Source: a bacterium
GTDB lineage: Bacteria; Hydrogenedentota; Hydrogenedentia; Hydrogenedentiales; SLHB01
Length of the DNA stretch: 14,724 nucleotides
Direction of reading: 5' to 3'
NCBI GenBank assembly: GCA_024231375.1
Contig: JAAEQP010001530.1
Coordinates: forward strand, 1-14,724
Under the pieces are notes generated by a model. It had not been told where the DNA came from. It did not search any database and was given only the letters and a program-made list of their open reading frames with translations. Positions 1-5,936 of the stretch are shown here, piece by piece. Both the position numbers and the translations under genes were made by a program. Within the stretch, counting starts at the first letter, position 1. Each line of letters begins with the position of its first letter.

Positions 1-447
1 GACAGGTTGTTCCCGCGGACGCCGGAAGTGGCAACCCACATATTCCAGTGGTATGACCTGCTTTACACCTATGCCCCGACCGACGAGGAGAAACACAATC
101 TGCTGAAGGACGGTCTAACTTGGACAGAGGAAGCTGTGCGTCGCAGCCCGTATCAGGCGCCGTATCGCGATCTGCACGCGAAGATTCTCTGGCGGATGGG
201 TACCTCGGGCGAGGGGCCACAGCAACTGCCCTTCTTCGAGGAGGCCATTGAGGAATTCAAGACGGCCGCGGACCTGTACCCCACGAGGCCGGAAGTCTGG
301 CAGCGGTATGGAGATGCGGCGATTAAGCTTGCTAAACAAGTGAAGCAGGCCGGTAACGAAACGCTCGCCTCGGAGTTATATGATCGAGGCCATGCAGCCA
401 AGAAGCGCGAGGCGGAAATCAGGGCACAGCTCGCCGGAGAGGGGTAG
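1..447 (+). CDS. TPR-like protein, C-terminal fragment (5' end outside window)
   Basis: The reading frame is open from the first base, so this is the C-terminal 148 residues of a longer protein; a TTG at position 7 could be read as a start, but nothing like a ribosome-binding site can precede it. The visible part is helical and hydrophilic. The stretch around 235-345 (FEEAIEEFKTAADLYPTRPE, then a WQRYGDAAIKLA segment) has the spacing of small and aromatic residues of a tetratricopeptide helix pair. The C-terminus is a charged helix rich in Lys, Arg and Glu. TPR tails serve protein-protein contact and occur at the end of many multi-domain proteins, including O-antigen-ligase-like membrane proteins. 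Which protein this belongs to cannot be told from here. It ends 6 bases before aroQ, so the two are probably co-transcribed. Confidence 0.6.
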   Translation, partial: DRLFPRTPEVATHIFQWYDLLYTYAPTDEEKHNLLKDGLTWTEEAVRRSPYQAPYRDLHAKILWRMGTSGEGPQQLPFFEEAIEEFKTAADLYPTRPEVWQRYGDAAIKLAKQVKQAGNETLASELYDRGHAAKKREAEIRAQLAGEG

Positions 448-453
448 TCGTTC

Positions 454-894
454 ATGAACGTACTCGTGATTCACGGGCCGAATCTCAACATGCTGGGTCG
501 TCGCGAACCGGGGGTGTACGGCAGCGCCACGCTGGATGACATCAACGGCATGATCGCCAAAGAGGCCAAAGCTCTCGGCGCCGAGGTGAAGACGGTGCAA
601 TCCAATGCCGAGGGCGAACTGGTGACGGCGGTCCAGGAGGCGGCCGGATGGGCCGACGTTGTCATCATCAATCCGGCGGCCTACACGCACACGAGCATCG
701 CGTTGCGGGACGCCGTGGGATCGGTGGACGTCCCCACAATCGAAGTGCATTTGTCGAACATTCACGCGCGCGAGGAGTTCCGGCACCGGTCGTTCATCGC
801 GCCGGTTGCCAAGGGTCAGATCGCGGGATTCGGGCCGGACAGCTACCGGCTGGCCTTGATCGCGGCAGCGCGCATGATGGAGGCCGATGCGTGA
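454..894 (+). CDS. aroQ: 3-dehydroquinate dehydratase, type II
   Basis: Catalyses the reversible dehydration of 3-dehydroquinate to 3-dehydroshikimate in the shikimate pathway, in the cytoplasm; the family forms dodecamers. At 146 residues it has the usual length, and the family motifs run end to end: HGPNLNMLG at residues 7-15, the lid Arg17 and catalytic base Tyr22, QSNAEGELV at 49-57, [16 protein letters not shown] from 72, [15 protein letters not shown] at 97-111 with catalytic His99, and [11 protein letters not shown] near the end. The ATG is preceded by a purine-rich GGAGAGGGG at 436-444. Its last codon overlaps the GTG start of the aminopeptidase (GTGA), indicating translational coupling. 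The product feeds chorismate synthesis and so indirectly supplies the anthranilate synthase encoded downstream at 5937-7984, although that is a separate transcription unit. Confidence 0.97.
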   Translation: MNVLVIHGPNLNMLGRREPGVYGSATLDDINGMIAKEAKALGAEVKTVQSNAEGELVTAVQEAAGWADVVIINPAAYTHTSIALRDAVGSVDVPTIEVHLSNIHAREEFRHRSFIAPVAKGQIAGFGPDSYRLALIAAARMMEADA

Positions 895-1961
895 CCGATA
901 GGCTCACAGCCCTGCGGCAACGCCTGAGCGAGGTCGAATGTGACGGGTTTGTCAGCTTGTCCCCACCCCTGAACCAGTGGCTGACGGGGTTCCGGGGCAG
1001 TACGTCGGCCGTAGTGGTCACCGGGTCCGAGGCACGATTCCTGTGCGATTTCCGATACACCGAGCAAGCGGGCGATCAGGTTGGCGGCGGTTTCTCGGTG
1101 GAAGAAGTGGAGGGCGGCCTGCCGACACGGGCGGGCGAGTGCTTGAATGGGTCTCCGCGAATTGCGTTCGAGCCCGCCACGATGACGGTTGCCCAGCAGC
1201 TAGATCTTCAGAAGGCCTGCGACGGACAACTCCAGGCCGCGCCGGATGTGGTGTCGGCCCTGCGAATGGTGAAGACGCCCGAGGAGATCGCCCTGATCCG
1301 GGAAGCCCAGGAACTGGCCGAAGGCGTGTTGGCGGGCATTGTAGACTCGCTGGAGGCAGGGGTCACGGAGCGGGAAGTCGCGGCCCGGTTTGAATACGAG
1401 TTCAAGAAGCGCGGCGCCTCGGGGGCCTCGTTCGACACCATAGCATTGTTCGGCGCGCGCAGTTCTCTGCCCCACGGGGAGCCGGGCAACACACCACTTC
1501 AGGCAGGCGACGTGGTGCTCTTTGACTTCGGTTGCAGGCGCGCCGGATACTGCTCCGACTTGACTCGCACCTACGCTTTCGGTACCATCCCAGCCGTTTG
1601 GTTTGAGGAGGTTTACGACGTTACGCTCACGGCCCAACGGCGCGCGCTGGAGGCGGCGCGGCCGGGGATGACGGGACGTGAATTGGACGCGGTCGCGCGG
1701 GACCTGATCGAAGAGGCGGGTTTTGGCGACCGGTTCGGACACGGGCTCGGCCATGGGGTCGGCATTGAGGTCCATGAGGGCCCTCGGCTCAGCAAGCAGG
1801 GGGATGTCGTGCTCGAACCCGGCATGGTAGTCACGATTGAGCCGGGCATCTACCAGCCCGGGCGGGGAGGCGTTCGTATCGAAGATCTCGTCGCCATCAC
1901 GGAGACCGGCTGCGAGAATCTGACAACGGCTCCCAAGGAATTGAAGGTAATCGACTTATGA
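891..1961 (+). CDS. Xaa-Pro aminopeptidase / Xaa-Pro dipeptidase family (M24B)
   Basis: A 356-residue cytoplasmic dinuclear-metal peptidase that removes the residue preceding proline or splits Xaa-Pro dipeptides. The M24 pita-bread fold follows an N-terminal creatinase-like domain (residues 1 to about 125, with [14 protein letters not shown]). All five expected metal ligands can be placed: Asp212 (LFDFG), Asp223 (CSDLTRT), His288 (second His of GHGLGHGVG), Glu317 (TIEPGIY) and Glu331 (RIEDLV). I chose the GTG at 891 because it gives the family length, sits 7 bases after a GGAGG at 879-883 and overlaps the aroQ stop; the frame is open further upstream to 648, but that part lies inside aroQ. 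It ends in an ATGA overlap with efp. Which of the closely related PepP/PepQ/YpdF/YqhT activities it has is not decidable from sequence alone. Confidence 0.93.
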   Translation: MTDRLTALRQRLSEVECDGFVSLSPPLNQWLTGFRGSTSAVVVTGSEARFLCDFRYTEQAGDQVGGGFSVEEVEGGLPTRAGECLNGSPRIAFEPATMTVAQQLDLQKACDGQLQAAPDVVSALRMVKTPEEIALIREAQELAEGVLAGIVDSLEAGVTEREVAARFEYEFKKRGASGASFDTIALFGARSSLPHGEPGNTPLQAGDVVLFDFGCRRAGYCSDLTRTYAFGTIPAVWFEEVYDVTLTAQRRALEAARPGMTGRELDAVARDLIEEAGFGDRFGHGLGHGVGIEVHEGPRLSKQGDVVLEPGMVVTIEPGIYQPGRGGVRIEDLVAITETGCENLTTAPKELKVIDL

Positions 1962-2521
1962 TTTCGACTGCGGATTTCAGGAATGGCTTGGTTGTCGTGA
2001 TGGACAAGGATCTGATGGAGATTGTCGAGTTTCAGCATGTGAAGCCCGGCAAGGGCGGTGCTTTCGTCCGGACGAAGTTCAAAAACGTTCTCACCGGCCG
2101 AGTGCTTGAGAAGACCTTCCGTTCGGGCGAGCGCATGGAAGACGCCCGGCTCGAAGAGCGCACCTGGCAGTATCTCTACAACGACGGCGATCTCTATCAC
2201 TTCATGCATCCCGAGAGTTACGAGCAGATCGCCGTTGGCGAGGCCGTGATCGGGGACAACAAGAGTTGGATGAAGGAAAACGACAACGCCAGCCTGTTGT
2301 TTTACGACGGCAACGTGATCAAGACGAAAGTGTCTATCGCAGTCGAATTGGCAATCACCAAGTGCGATCCCGGCATCCAGGGGGATCGCGCTTCGGGCGG
2401 TACCAAACCCGCGACGTTGGAGACGGGCGTGACCATTCAGGTCCCGCTATTCGTGAACGAGGGTGACGTCGTCAAAGTCGACACCCGGACGGGGGAGTAC
2501 CTTGAGCGCGTCAGCACCTAG
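1958..2521 (+). CDS. efp: translation elongation factor P
   Basis: EF-P binds the ribosome between the P and E sites and relieves stalling at polyproline stretches. At 187 residues the protein has the standard three beta-barrel domains. The tip of domain I reads KPGKGGAF, placing Lys32 where E. coli EF-P is beta-lysylated, so this is the lysine type and not the rhamnosylated arginine type; no modification enzyme is encoded in the window. Domain III ends with the conserved GDVVKVDTRTGEYLERV. The ATG overlaps the aminopeptidase stop (ATGA), and a GAAGG at 1943-1947 can serve as ribosome-binding site. Placement between a proline-specific peptidase and accBC is a recurring bacterial arrangement. 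Confidence 0.97.
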   Translation: MISTADFRNGLVVVMDKDLMEIVEFQHVKPGKGGAFVRTKFKNVLTGRVLEKTFRSGERMEDARLEERTWQYLYNDGDLYHFMHPESYEQIAVGEAVIGDNKSWMKENDNASLLFYDGNVIKTKVSIAVELAITKCDPGIQGDRASGGTKPATLETGVTIQVPLFVNEGDVVKVDTRTGEYLERVST

Positions 2522-2549
2522 CATAGGACCCGAGCCGAACCCCGGCAAC

Positions 2550-2553
2550 GGAG
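2550..2553 (+). promoter_or_regulatory. ribosome-binding site that sets the accB start
   Basis: GGAG lies 8 bases before the GTG at 2562. Together with the family-typical N-terminus that follows (DLDKLQELIRIFERSDLSEI), it favours 2562 over the upstream in-frame TTG at 2502 and GTG at 2463, both of which lie inside efp. Confidence 0.6.
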
Positions 2554-2561
2554 AATGGCCA

Positions 2562-3035
2562 GTGGATCTGGACAAGCTGCAAGAGCTCATTCGCATTTTC
2601 GAGCGTTCCGACCTCTCCGAAATCGAGGTCGAGGAGGAGGGCCGCCGGGTCCGTCTCCGAAAACCCACGATGGAGACGGTCGTCCAGCAGCCGGTCCACG
2701 TGTCGCCGGTTGAGCGATTCGCCGCCCCGACACTGACGGTCGAGCAGAAGGCCGGACCCGCTATGCCGCCCGACGAGGAGAAGGACGACTCGTTGGCAAC
2801 CATCAATTCGCCGATGGTGGGGGTGTTCTACGAAGCCCCCGCGCCCGGAGAGCCGCCGTTTGTGCGTCCGGGCGACACCATCGCCGTCGACAAGACCTTG
2901 TGTATCGTTGAGGCTATGAAGCTGATGAACGAGGTCACGGCCAAGTTCCCGGGCGAGATTGTCGACATCCTCGTCGAGAATGGCGAGCCGGTCGAATACG
3001 ATCAGCCGCTGTTCACAATCCGTCCGCTAGAGTAG
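2562..3035 (+). CDS. accB: biotin carboxyl carrier protein of acetyl-CoA carboxylase
   Basis: Carries the biotin that is carboxylated by AccC and then donates CO2 to acetyl-CoA at the carboxyltransferase, the first committed step of fatty-acid synthesis. From the GTG at 2562 it is 157 residues, the usual length. It starts with the amphipathic helix typical of the family (DLDKLQELIRIFERSDLSEIEVEEEG), followed by a linker rich in Pro and Ala (about residues 45-80) and a C-terminal biotinyl domain beginning at INSPMVGVFYEAPAPGE. The biotinylation motif is EAMKLMNEV, with the acceptor at Lys120. The thumb segment found in this carrier family (YEAPAPGEPPFVRPGD) is present. The gap to accC is 4 bases, so the two are co-expressed. 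An upstream TTG at 2502 preceded by GGGGGAG is a less likely alternative start that would add 20 residues. Confidence 0.95.
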   Translation: MDLDKLQELIRIFERSDLSEIEVEEEGRRVRLRKPTMETVVQQPVHVSPVERFAAPTLTVEQKAGPAMPPDEEKDDSLATINSPMVGVFYEAPAPGEPPFVRPGDTIAVDKTLCIVEAMKLMNEVTAKFPGEIVDILVENGEPVEYDQPLFTIRPLE

Positions 3036-3039
3036 GCCC

Positions 3040-4389
3040 ATGTTCAGAAGGGTCCTCATAGCGAACCGGGGCGAGATTGCCGTCCGCATCATCCGCGCAT
3101 GCCGTGAAAGCGGCATGACGTCGATCGCCGTCTACTCCACCGCCGACCAGGACTGTCTCCACACGTCTCTGGCCGACGAGAGCATCTGTATCGGTCCGCC
3201 CACCGCGGCCGAGAGCTACCTGAACATCCCGGGCATCATCGCCGCGGCCGAGATTTGCGACGCCCACGCCATCCATCCCGGCTACGGGTTCCTGTCGGAA
3301 AACGCCAAATTCGCGTCGATCTGCCGCGACTGCAACATCGGATTCATCGGGCCGACGCCCGAGGCCATCTCCCTCAGCGGCGACAAGGCCGCGTGCCGGG
3401 CGGCAGTAAAGGCGGCTGGCGTGCCTGTGGTGCCGGGCAGCGAAGGCCTCATCACGGACGCCAAGGAAGCCGTCGTCATTGCCAAGCGGATCGGGTTCCC
3501 GGTGCTGGTGAAAGCGTCGGCCGGCGGCGGCGGCAAAGGTATGCGGATCGCCCACAACGACGTGGCCCTCCAGAGCGCCGTGAGTATGGCGTCGGCCGAG
3601 GCCCAGGCGGCCTTCGGCGACGGCGGCGTTTACATCGAAAAATTCGTCGATAAGGCGCGGCATGTGGAGTTTCAGATTCTGGCCGACACCCATGGAAAGG
3701 TGGCGTCCCTCGGCGAACGCGAATGTACCATCCAACGGCGGCACCAGAAGCTGATCGAGGAATCGCCCGCCACCGCACTCACGCCCGCCCTCCGCACACG
3801 GATGACCAAGGCGGCCATCCGCGCGGCCCGCGCCATCGACTACTCAAACGCCGGGACGGTGGAGTTTCTGGTCGCGCCGGACAATCAGTTCTACTTCATC
3901 GAGTTCAATGCGCGCGTTCAGGTCGAGCACCCGGTCACTGAAGAAGTGACCGATATCGACATCGTGAAGGAGCAGTTTCGGCTGGCCGCCGGGGAGCCTC
4001 TGCAGGCGACGGCGGTTAAGCCGACCGGTGCCGCTATCGAAGCCCGCGTGTACGCGGAGGACCCGGACAACGGGTTTGCGCCATCCCCCGGTCTCGTGAC
4101 GCGCTGCCATATCCCGGGTGGGCCGGGCATACGGGTGGACAGCCACCTGTTTCCCGGGTACACTGTACCAAGGTACTACGATTCGCTGCTGGCGAAGGTC
4201 ATCGCACGCGGACGTACGCGGGACGAGGCCATTGACCGGTTGGCGGGCGCGCTGGAAGAGTTCACGACCGAAGGTGTGAAGACGACGGCGAATCTGTGCG
4301 CGCGTGTGATTCGGAGCGATCATTTCCGGCGAGGTGACTTGAGCCTCGAGCTCCTCGACGAGTTTGTACCGAAGACGGCCCACGGTTAG
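3040..4389 (+). CDS. accC: acetyl-CoA carboxylase, biotin carboxylase subunit
   Basis: ATP-dependent carboxylation of the biotin on AccB. The 449-residue length matches E. coli AccC. Visible landmarks are the N-terminal LIANRGEIAVRIIRA, the HPGYGFLSENAKFA segment, the glycine-rich ATP-grasp loop ASAGGGGKGMR around residues 159-169 with Lys158, the ERECTIQRRHQKLIEESPA segment, and the active-site run EFNARVQVEHPVTE at 288-301, which aligns residue for residue with E. coli Glu288, Asn290, Arg292, Gln294, Val295 and Glu296. It differs from the common EMNTRLQVEHPVTE only at non-catalytic positions. Arg336 (IEARVYAEDP) matches the catalytic Arg338. No carboxyltransferase genes (accA, accD) lie in the window. 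Confidence 0.97.
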   Translation: MFRRVLIANRGEIAVRIIRACRESGMTSIAVYSTADQDCLHTSLADESICIGPPTAAESYLNIPGIIAAAEICDAHAIHPGYGFLSENAKFASICRDCNIGFIGPTPEAISLSGDKAACRAAVKAAGVPVVPGSEGLITDAKEAVVIAKRIGFPVLVKASAGGGGKGMRIAHNDVALQSAVSMASAEAQAAFGDGGVYIEKFVDKARHVEFQILADTHGKVASLGERECTIQRRHQKLIEESPATALTPALRTRMTKAAIRAARAIDYSNAGTVEFLVAPDNQFYFIEFNARVQVEHPVTEEVTDIDIVKEQFRLAAGEPLQATAVKPTGAAIEARVYAEDPDNGFAPSPGLVTRCHIPGGPGIRVDSHLFPGYTVPRYYDSLLAKVIARGRTRDEAIDRLAGALEEFTTEGVKTTANLCARVIRSDHFRRGDLSLELLDEFVPKTAHG

Positions 4390-4396
4390 ACTGGGG

Positions 4397-4426
4397 CGAC
4401 CGGTAGTCTCGCTGCCGAACCGGTCG
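4397..4426 (+). other. intercistronic hairpin between accC and the membrane protein gene
   Basis: A perfect 8-bp inverted repeat: CGACCGGT (4397-4404) and ACCGGTCG (4419-4426) around a 14-base loop. No T-run follows on either strand, so it is not a standard intrinsic terminator. It could be an mRNA stability or processing element that sets different levels for accBC and the next gene. The structure is seen in the sequence; the role is inferred. Confidence 0.45.
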
Positions 4427-4442
4427 AAGAAAGGGCGCCAGA

Positions 4443-5291
4443 ATGAAAGCGATTCAGCAAATCCTGTTCAAGGTCCTCTGTCTCGGTGTGCTTCTCGGGG
4501 GCGTCCTGCTTCTGATCTACCGGCTCACGGGATGCACCGATCTTGCCATTCAATACCTGCCCCAGAATCTCATCGCACGCTGGACCCTCAAGATCCTTAT
4601 TGTGGCCGTGGCCGCGCTGGGCCTGGTGCCGGCGAGCCTTTTCGCGAAACGGCGCAGGCGGATTTCGTTTCCAAGCGCACACGGCACCAACGACTGCTAT
4701 CTCGATTCGCTGGAGTCGAGTCTCAACAAGGCGCTCGCCAAGTTGCCGCAAGTGCGGAAGACCGCACTGGAGTTGCTGCCGGCCGCCAACGGCCGCATGA
4801 TCCGGATCAGCGGGGAAGTGTGGCTGGCCAAGACGCAGGACGGCGGATTCCGCGAGACCAGCGCCTTCATCAGCGAGAAGATCGCCGTGCAGGCCAAGCG
4901 GATGCTGGGTGTCGACGAGGTTGACACGGTACACCTCAGTTTCCACTACCCCAAACTGGACCTCGACCTCAGCGACACCAACATTGACTTGGAGGAAGAG
5001 GTGCGGACCGATGGGCCTGGCCGCGAAGCCACGGAATCCGAGGTCATTGTGGGGCCGGACGCCCATTTCGCCGAGGACGCGGAATCCTCCTATGAGGACG
5101 AGGCCGGTGGCGAGGAAGAGGACCTGCCGGGTAGCCCGTTGGATGCGGAACCGGACGACGACGTGGCCGACGAGGAGCCACTCGCTGAAGACGCGCCAGC
5201 CGAGAGCGCCGATCGGGACGAGTGGTCTTCGTTGAGCGACGCGTCGGACGACGATGCAGACGACGAAGAACGCCCCTCGTCGCAGGACTAG
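4443..5291 (+). CDS. AmaP/Asp23-like two-helix membrane protein with acidic tail
   Basis: A 282-residue protein with three parts. Two hydrophobic helices (about residues 8-26 and 50-67) are followed by RRRR at 70-73, so both ends should be cytoplasmic. A compact domain spans roughly 80-175, with a strand (MIRISGEVWLA), a helix and the segment AVQAKRMLGVDEVDTVHLSF. The tail from about 180 to the end is low in complexity and extremely acidic: about 42 Asp or Glu in the last 100 residues. The two-helix-plus-domain layout resembles AmaP, the membrane anchor of Asp23 in Staphylococcus. In Bacillus subtilis the gene after accBC, yqhY, also encodes an Asp23-family protein. I infer a link to acetyl-CoA carboxylase or envelope homeostasis; family membership needs a profile search. 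The ATG has AAGGG a few bases upstream and follows accC by 53 bases. Confidence 0.7.
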   Translation: MKAIQQILFKVLCLGVLLGGVLLLIYRLTGCTDLAIQYLPQNLIARWTLKILIVAVAALGLVPASLFAKRRRRISFPSAHGTNDCYLDSLESSLNKALAKLPQVRKTALELLPAANGRMIRISGEVWLAKTQDGGFRETSAFISEKIAVQAKRMLGVDEVDTVHLSFHYPKLDLDLSDTNIDLEEEVRTDGPGREATESEVIVGPDAHFAEDAESSYEDEAGGEEEDLPGSPLDAEPDDDVADEEPLAEDAPAESADRDEWSSLSDASDDDADDEERPSSQD

Positions 5292-5312
5292 GGCGGGCCG
5301 CGGGTATTGGCC

Positions 5313-5342
5313 TTGCATTCGCGACGCGGTACGTGTGATACT
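5313..5342 (+). promoter_or_regulatory. candidate promoter of the hisI-trpEG operon
   Basis: An extended -10 element, TGT followed by GATACT (5334-5342; 4 of 6 match to TATAAT), lies 18 bases after a weak -35 TTGCAT (5313-5318). It is the only good match in the gap after the acidic-tail protein. Initiation would fall near 5349, about 48 bases before the leader reading frame. Confidence 0.45.
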
Positions 5343-5352
5343 ATGCCCGTTA

Positions 5353-5380
5353 TGGGCGGCCCTTCAGGTGCGGCCGTCTA
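5353..5380 (+). other. hairpin at the 5' end of the his-trp leader
   Basis: TGGGCGGCC (5353-5361) can pair with GGCCGTCTA (5372-5380) over 9 base pairs including two G-U pairs, around a 10-base loop. It would form at the very start of the transcript predicted from the promoter at 5313-5342 and ends just before the GGAG at 5385-5388. It could protect the 5' end or act as a transcriptional pause site; function is not shown. Confidence 0.35.
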
Positions 5381-5384
5381 CACT

Positions 5385-5388
5385 GGAG
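5385..5388 (+). promoter_or_regulatory. ribosome-binding site of the leader peptide
   Basis: GGAG with 8 bases to the ATG at 5397. A well-placed Shine-Dalgarno in an otherwise gene-free leader is the main reason to think the short frame behind it is translated. Confidence 0.5.
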
Positions 5389-5395
5389 AACGTGT

Positions 5396-5433
5396 GATGC
5401 CATCGAATCATCTTGCCTACCATCGATGGCGTC
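5396..5433 (+). other. stem-loop overlapping the leader peptide
   Basis: GATGCCATCGA (5396-5406) and TCGATGGCGTC (5423-5433) pair over 11 bases with one G-U pair; the inner 8 bp (GCCATCGA/TCGATGGC) are perfect. The 5' arm contains the start codon of the leader frame and the 3' arm its CGA-TGG-CGT codons, so a translating or stalled ribosome would melt it. It could be the pause hairpin of an attenuator, or alternatively a DNA operator. Confidence 0.5.
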
Positions 5434-5450
5434 CCTGCACCCATTCCTAG
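5397..5450 (+). CDS. putative His/Trp-containing leader peptide (17 aa)
   Basis: A short open frame encodes MPSNHLAYHRWRPCTHS: three His (positions 5, 9 and 16) and one Trp (11) in 17 residues, far richer in these two rare residues than an average protein. It has its own Shine-Dalgarno (5385-5388) and lies between a candidate promoter and hisI, the first gene of a hisI-trpE-trpG operon, which is where an attenuation leader peptide would sit. The frame overlaps an 11-bp stem (5396-5406 with 5423-5433) whose 3' arm carries the Trp codon and its flanking Arg codons. The stop codon is 2 bases before a CTCCTC element that can pair with downstream purine tracts. Inference: ribosome position on this frame reports charged tRNA-His and/or tRNA-Trp. 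The His codons are scattered, not consecutive as in the enterobacterial his leader, so the case is suggestive only. Confidence 0.45.
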   Translation: MPSNHLAYHRWRPCTHS

Positions 5451-5452
5451 TT

Positions 5453-5496
5453 CTCCTCGTTTTCCTGTCTTTTCCACGTCACGTTTTTCCGAGGAG
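5453..5496 (+). promoter_or_regulatory. CTCCTCG/CGAGGAG long-range pair; possible attenuator or anti-SD switch
   Basis: CTCCTCG (5453-5459) is perfectly complementary to CGAGGAG (5490-5496) across a 30-base pyrimidine-rich loop; the 3' arm is followed by CGTTCCTTTTG. CTCCTC can alternatively pair with the hisI ribosome-binding site GGGGAG (5525-5530), with one G-U pair. The CTCCTC lies 2 bases after the leader stop codon, so a terminating ribosome would cover it. This gives the elements of a two-state switch. The pairing is visible; which state dominates, and whether control is at transcription or translation, is unknown. Confidence 0.4.
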
Positions 5497-5536
5497 CGTT
5501 CCTTTTGGGGGAACAACCTTATCTGGGGAGTGAAGC

Positions 5537-5920
5537 ATGAGTACCAATGTGATCGGCAAACTGGACGACCTGATCAAGCTCGACGACAAGGGATTGATCG
5601 TGGCCGTAATCCAGCACGCCGAGACCGGCCAGATCCTTATGGTCGGTTACATGAACCGCGAATCGCTGGAGGTAACTCTGCGTGAGAAGAAGGCCTGTTT
5701 CTGGTCTCGCTCGCGCAAAACGTTGTGGCTCAAGGGCGAAACATCCGGGAACATGTTGAGCGTCAAGGAAATCAGAACCGATTGCGACGCCGACGCCCTG
5801 GTGGTGAAATGCCTGCCCGCCGGTCCCACCTGCCACACAAACGAGACGAGTTGCTTCTATCGCAAGGTGGATTTCGACGGGACGGTTTCGCTAGAGGGCG
5901 ACGGAGTTGCCGAAAATTGA
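5537..5920 (+). CDS. hisI: phosphoribosyl-AMP cyclohydrolase
   Basis: Third step of histidine synthesis: opens the purine ring of phosphoribosyl-AMP to give ProFAR. The 127-residue protein is the stand-alone cyclohydrolase with no HisE pyrophosphohydrolase fused. The family signature is complete: WSRSRKTLWLKGETSGNML (56-74), Mg ligands Asp82, Asp84 and Asp86 in DCDADALVV, and Zn cysteines Cys83, Cys99 (GPTCHTNE) and Cys106 (SCFY). The ATG follows GGGGAG (5525-5530) by 6 bases. It is the first full-size gene after the leader region and is followed after 16 bases by trpE, so a histidine gene and two tryptophan genes share a transcript. No other his gene is in the window. Confidence 0.97.
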   Translation: MSTNVIGKLDDLIKLDDKGLIVAVIQHAETGQILMVGYMNRESLEVTLREKKACFWSRSRKTLWLKGETSGNMLSVKEIRTDCDADALVVKCLPAGPTCHTNETSCFYRKVDFDGTVSLEGDGVAEN

Positions 5921-5936
5921 GATAAGGAACCGACAG

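Noticed and set aside
648..890. 81-codon upstream extension of the Xaa-Pro aminopeptidase frame
   Set aside because: It lies wholly inside aroQ in another frame, has no family similarity, and the GTG at 891 has a GGAGG and gives the normal protein length.
4386..5318. 310-codon antisense frame opposite the acidic-tail protein
   Set aside because: It arises from the complementary codons of the sense acidic tail; no RBS or conserved motif.
5313..5536. TRAP-type or T-box control of the his-trp leader
   Set aside because: No series of GAG/UAG triplets and no T-box consensus could be found in the leader; a leader-peptide model fits better.
5413..5685. 90-codon frame overlapping the leader and hisI
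   Set aside because: Out-of-frame product of low complexity with no ribosome-binding site, running into the certain hisI gene.
5907..5936. TTG start for trpE inside hisI
   Set aside because: The ATG at 5937 has AAGGAA at the right distance and a typical TrpE N-terminus follows.
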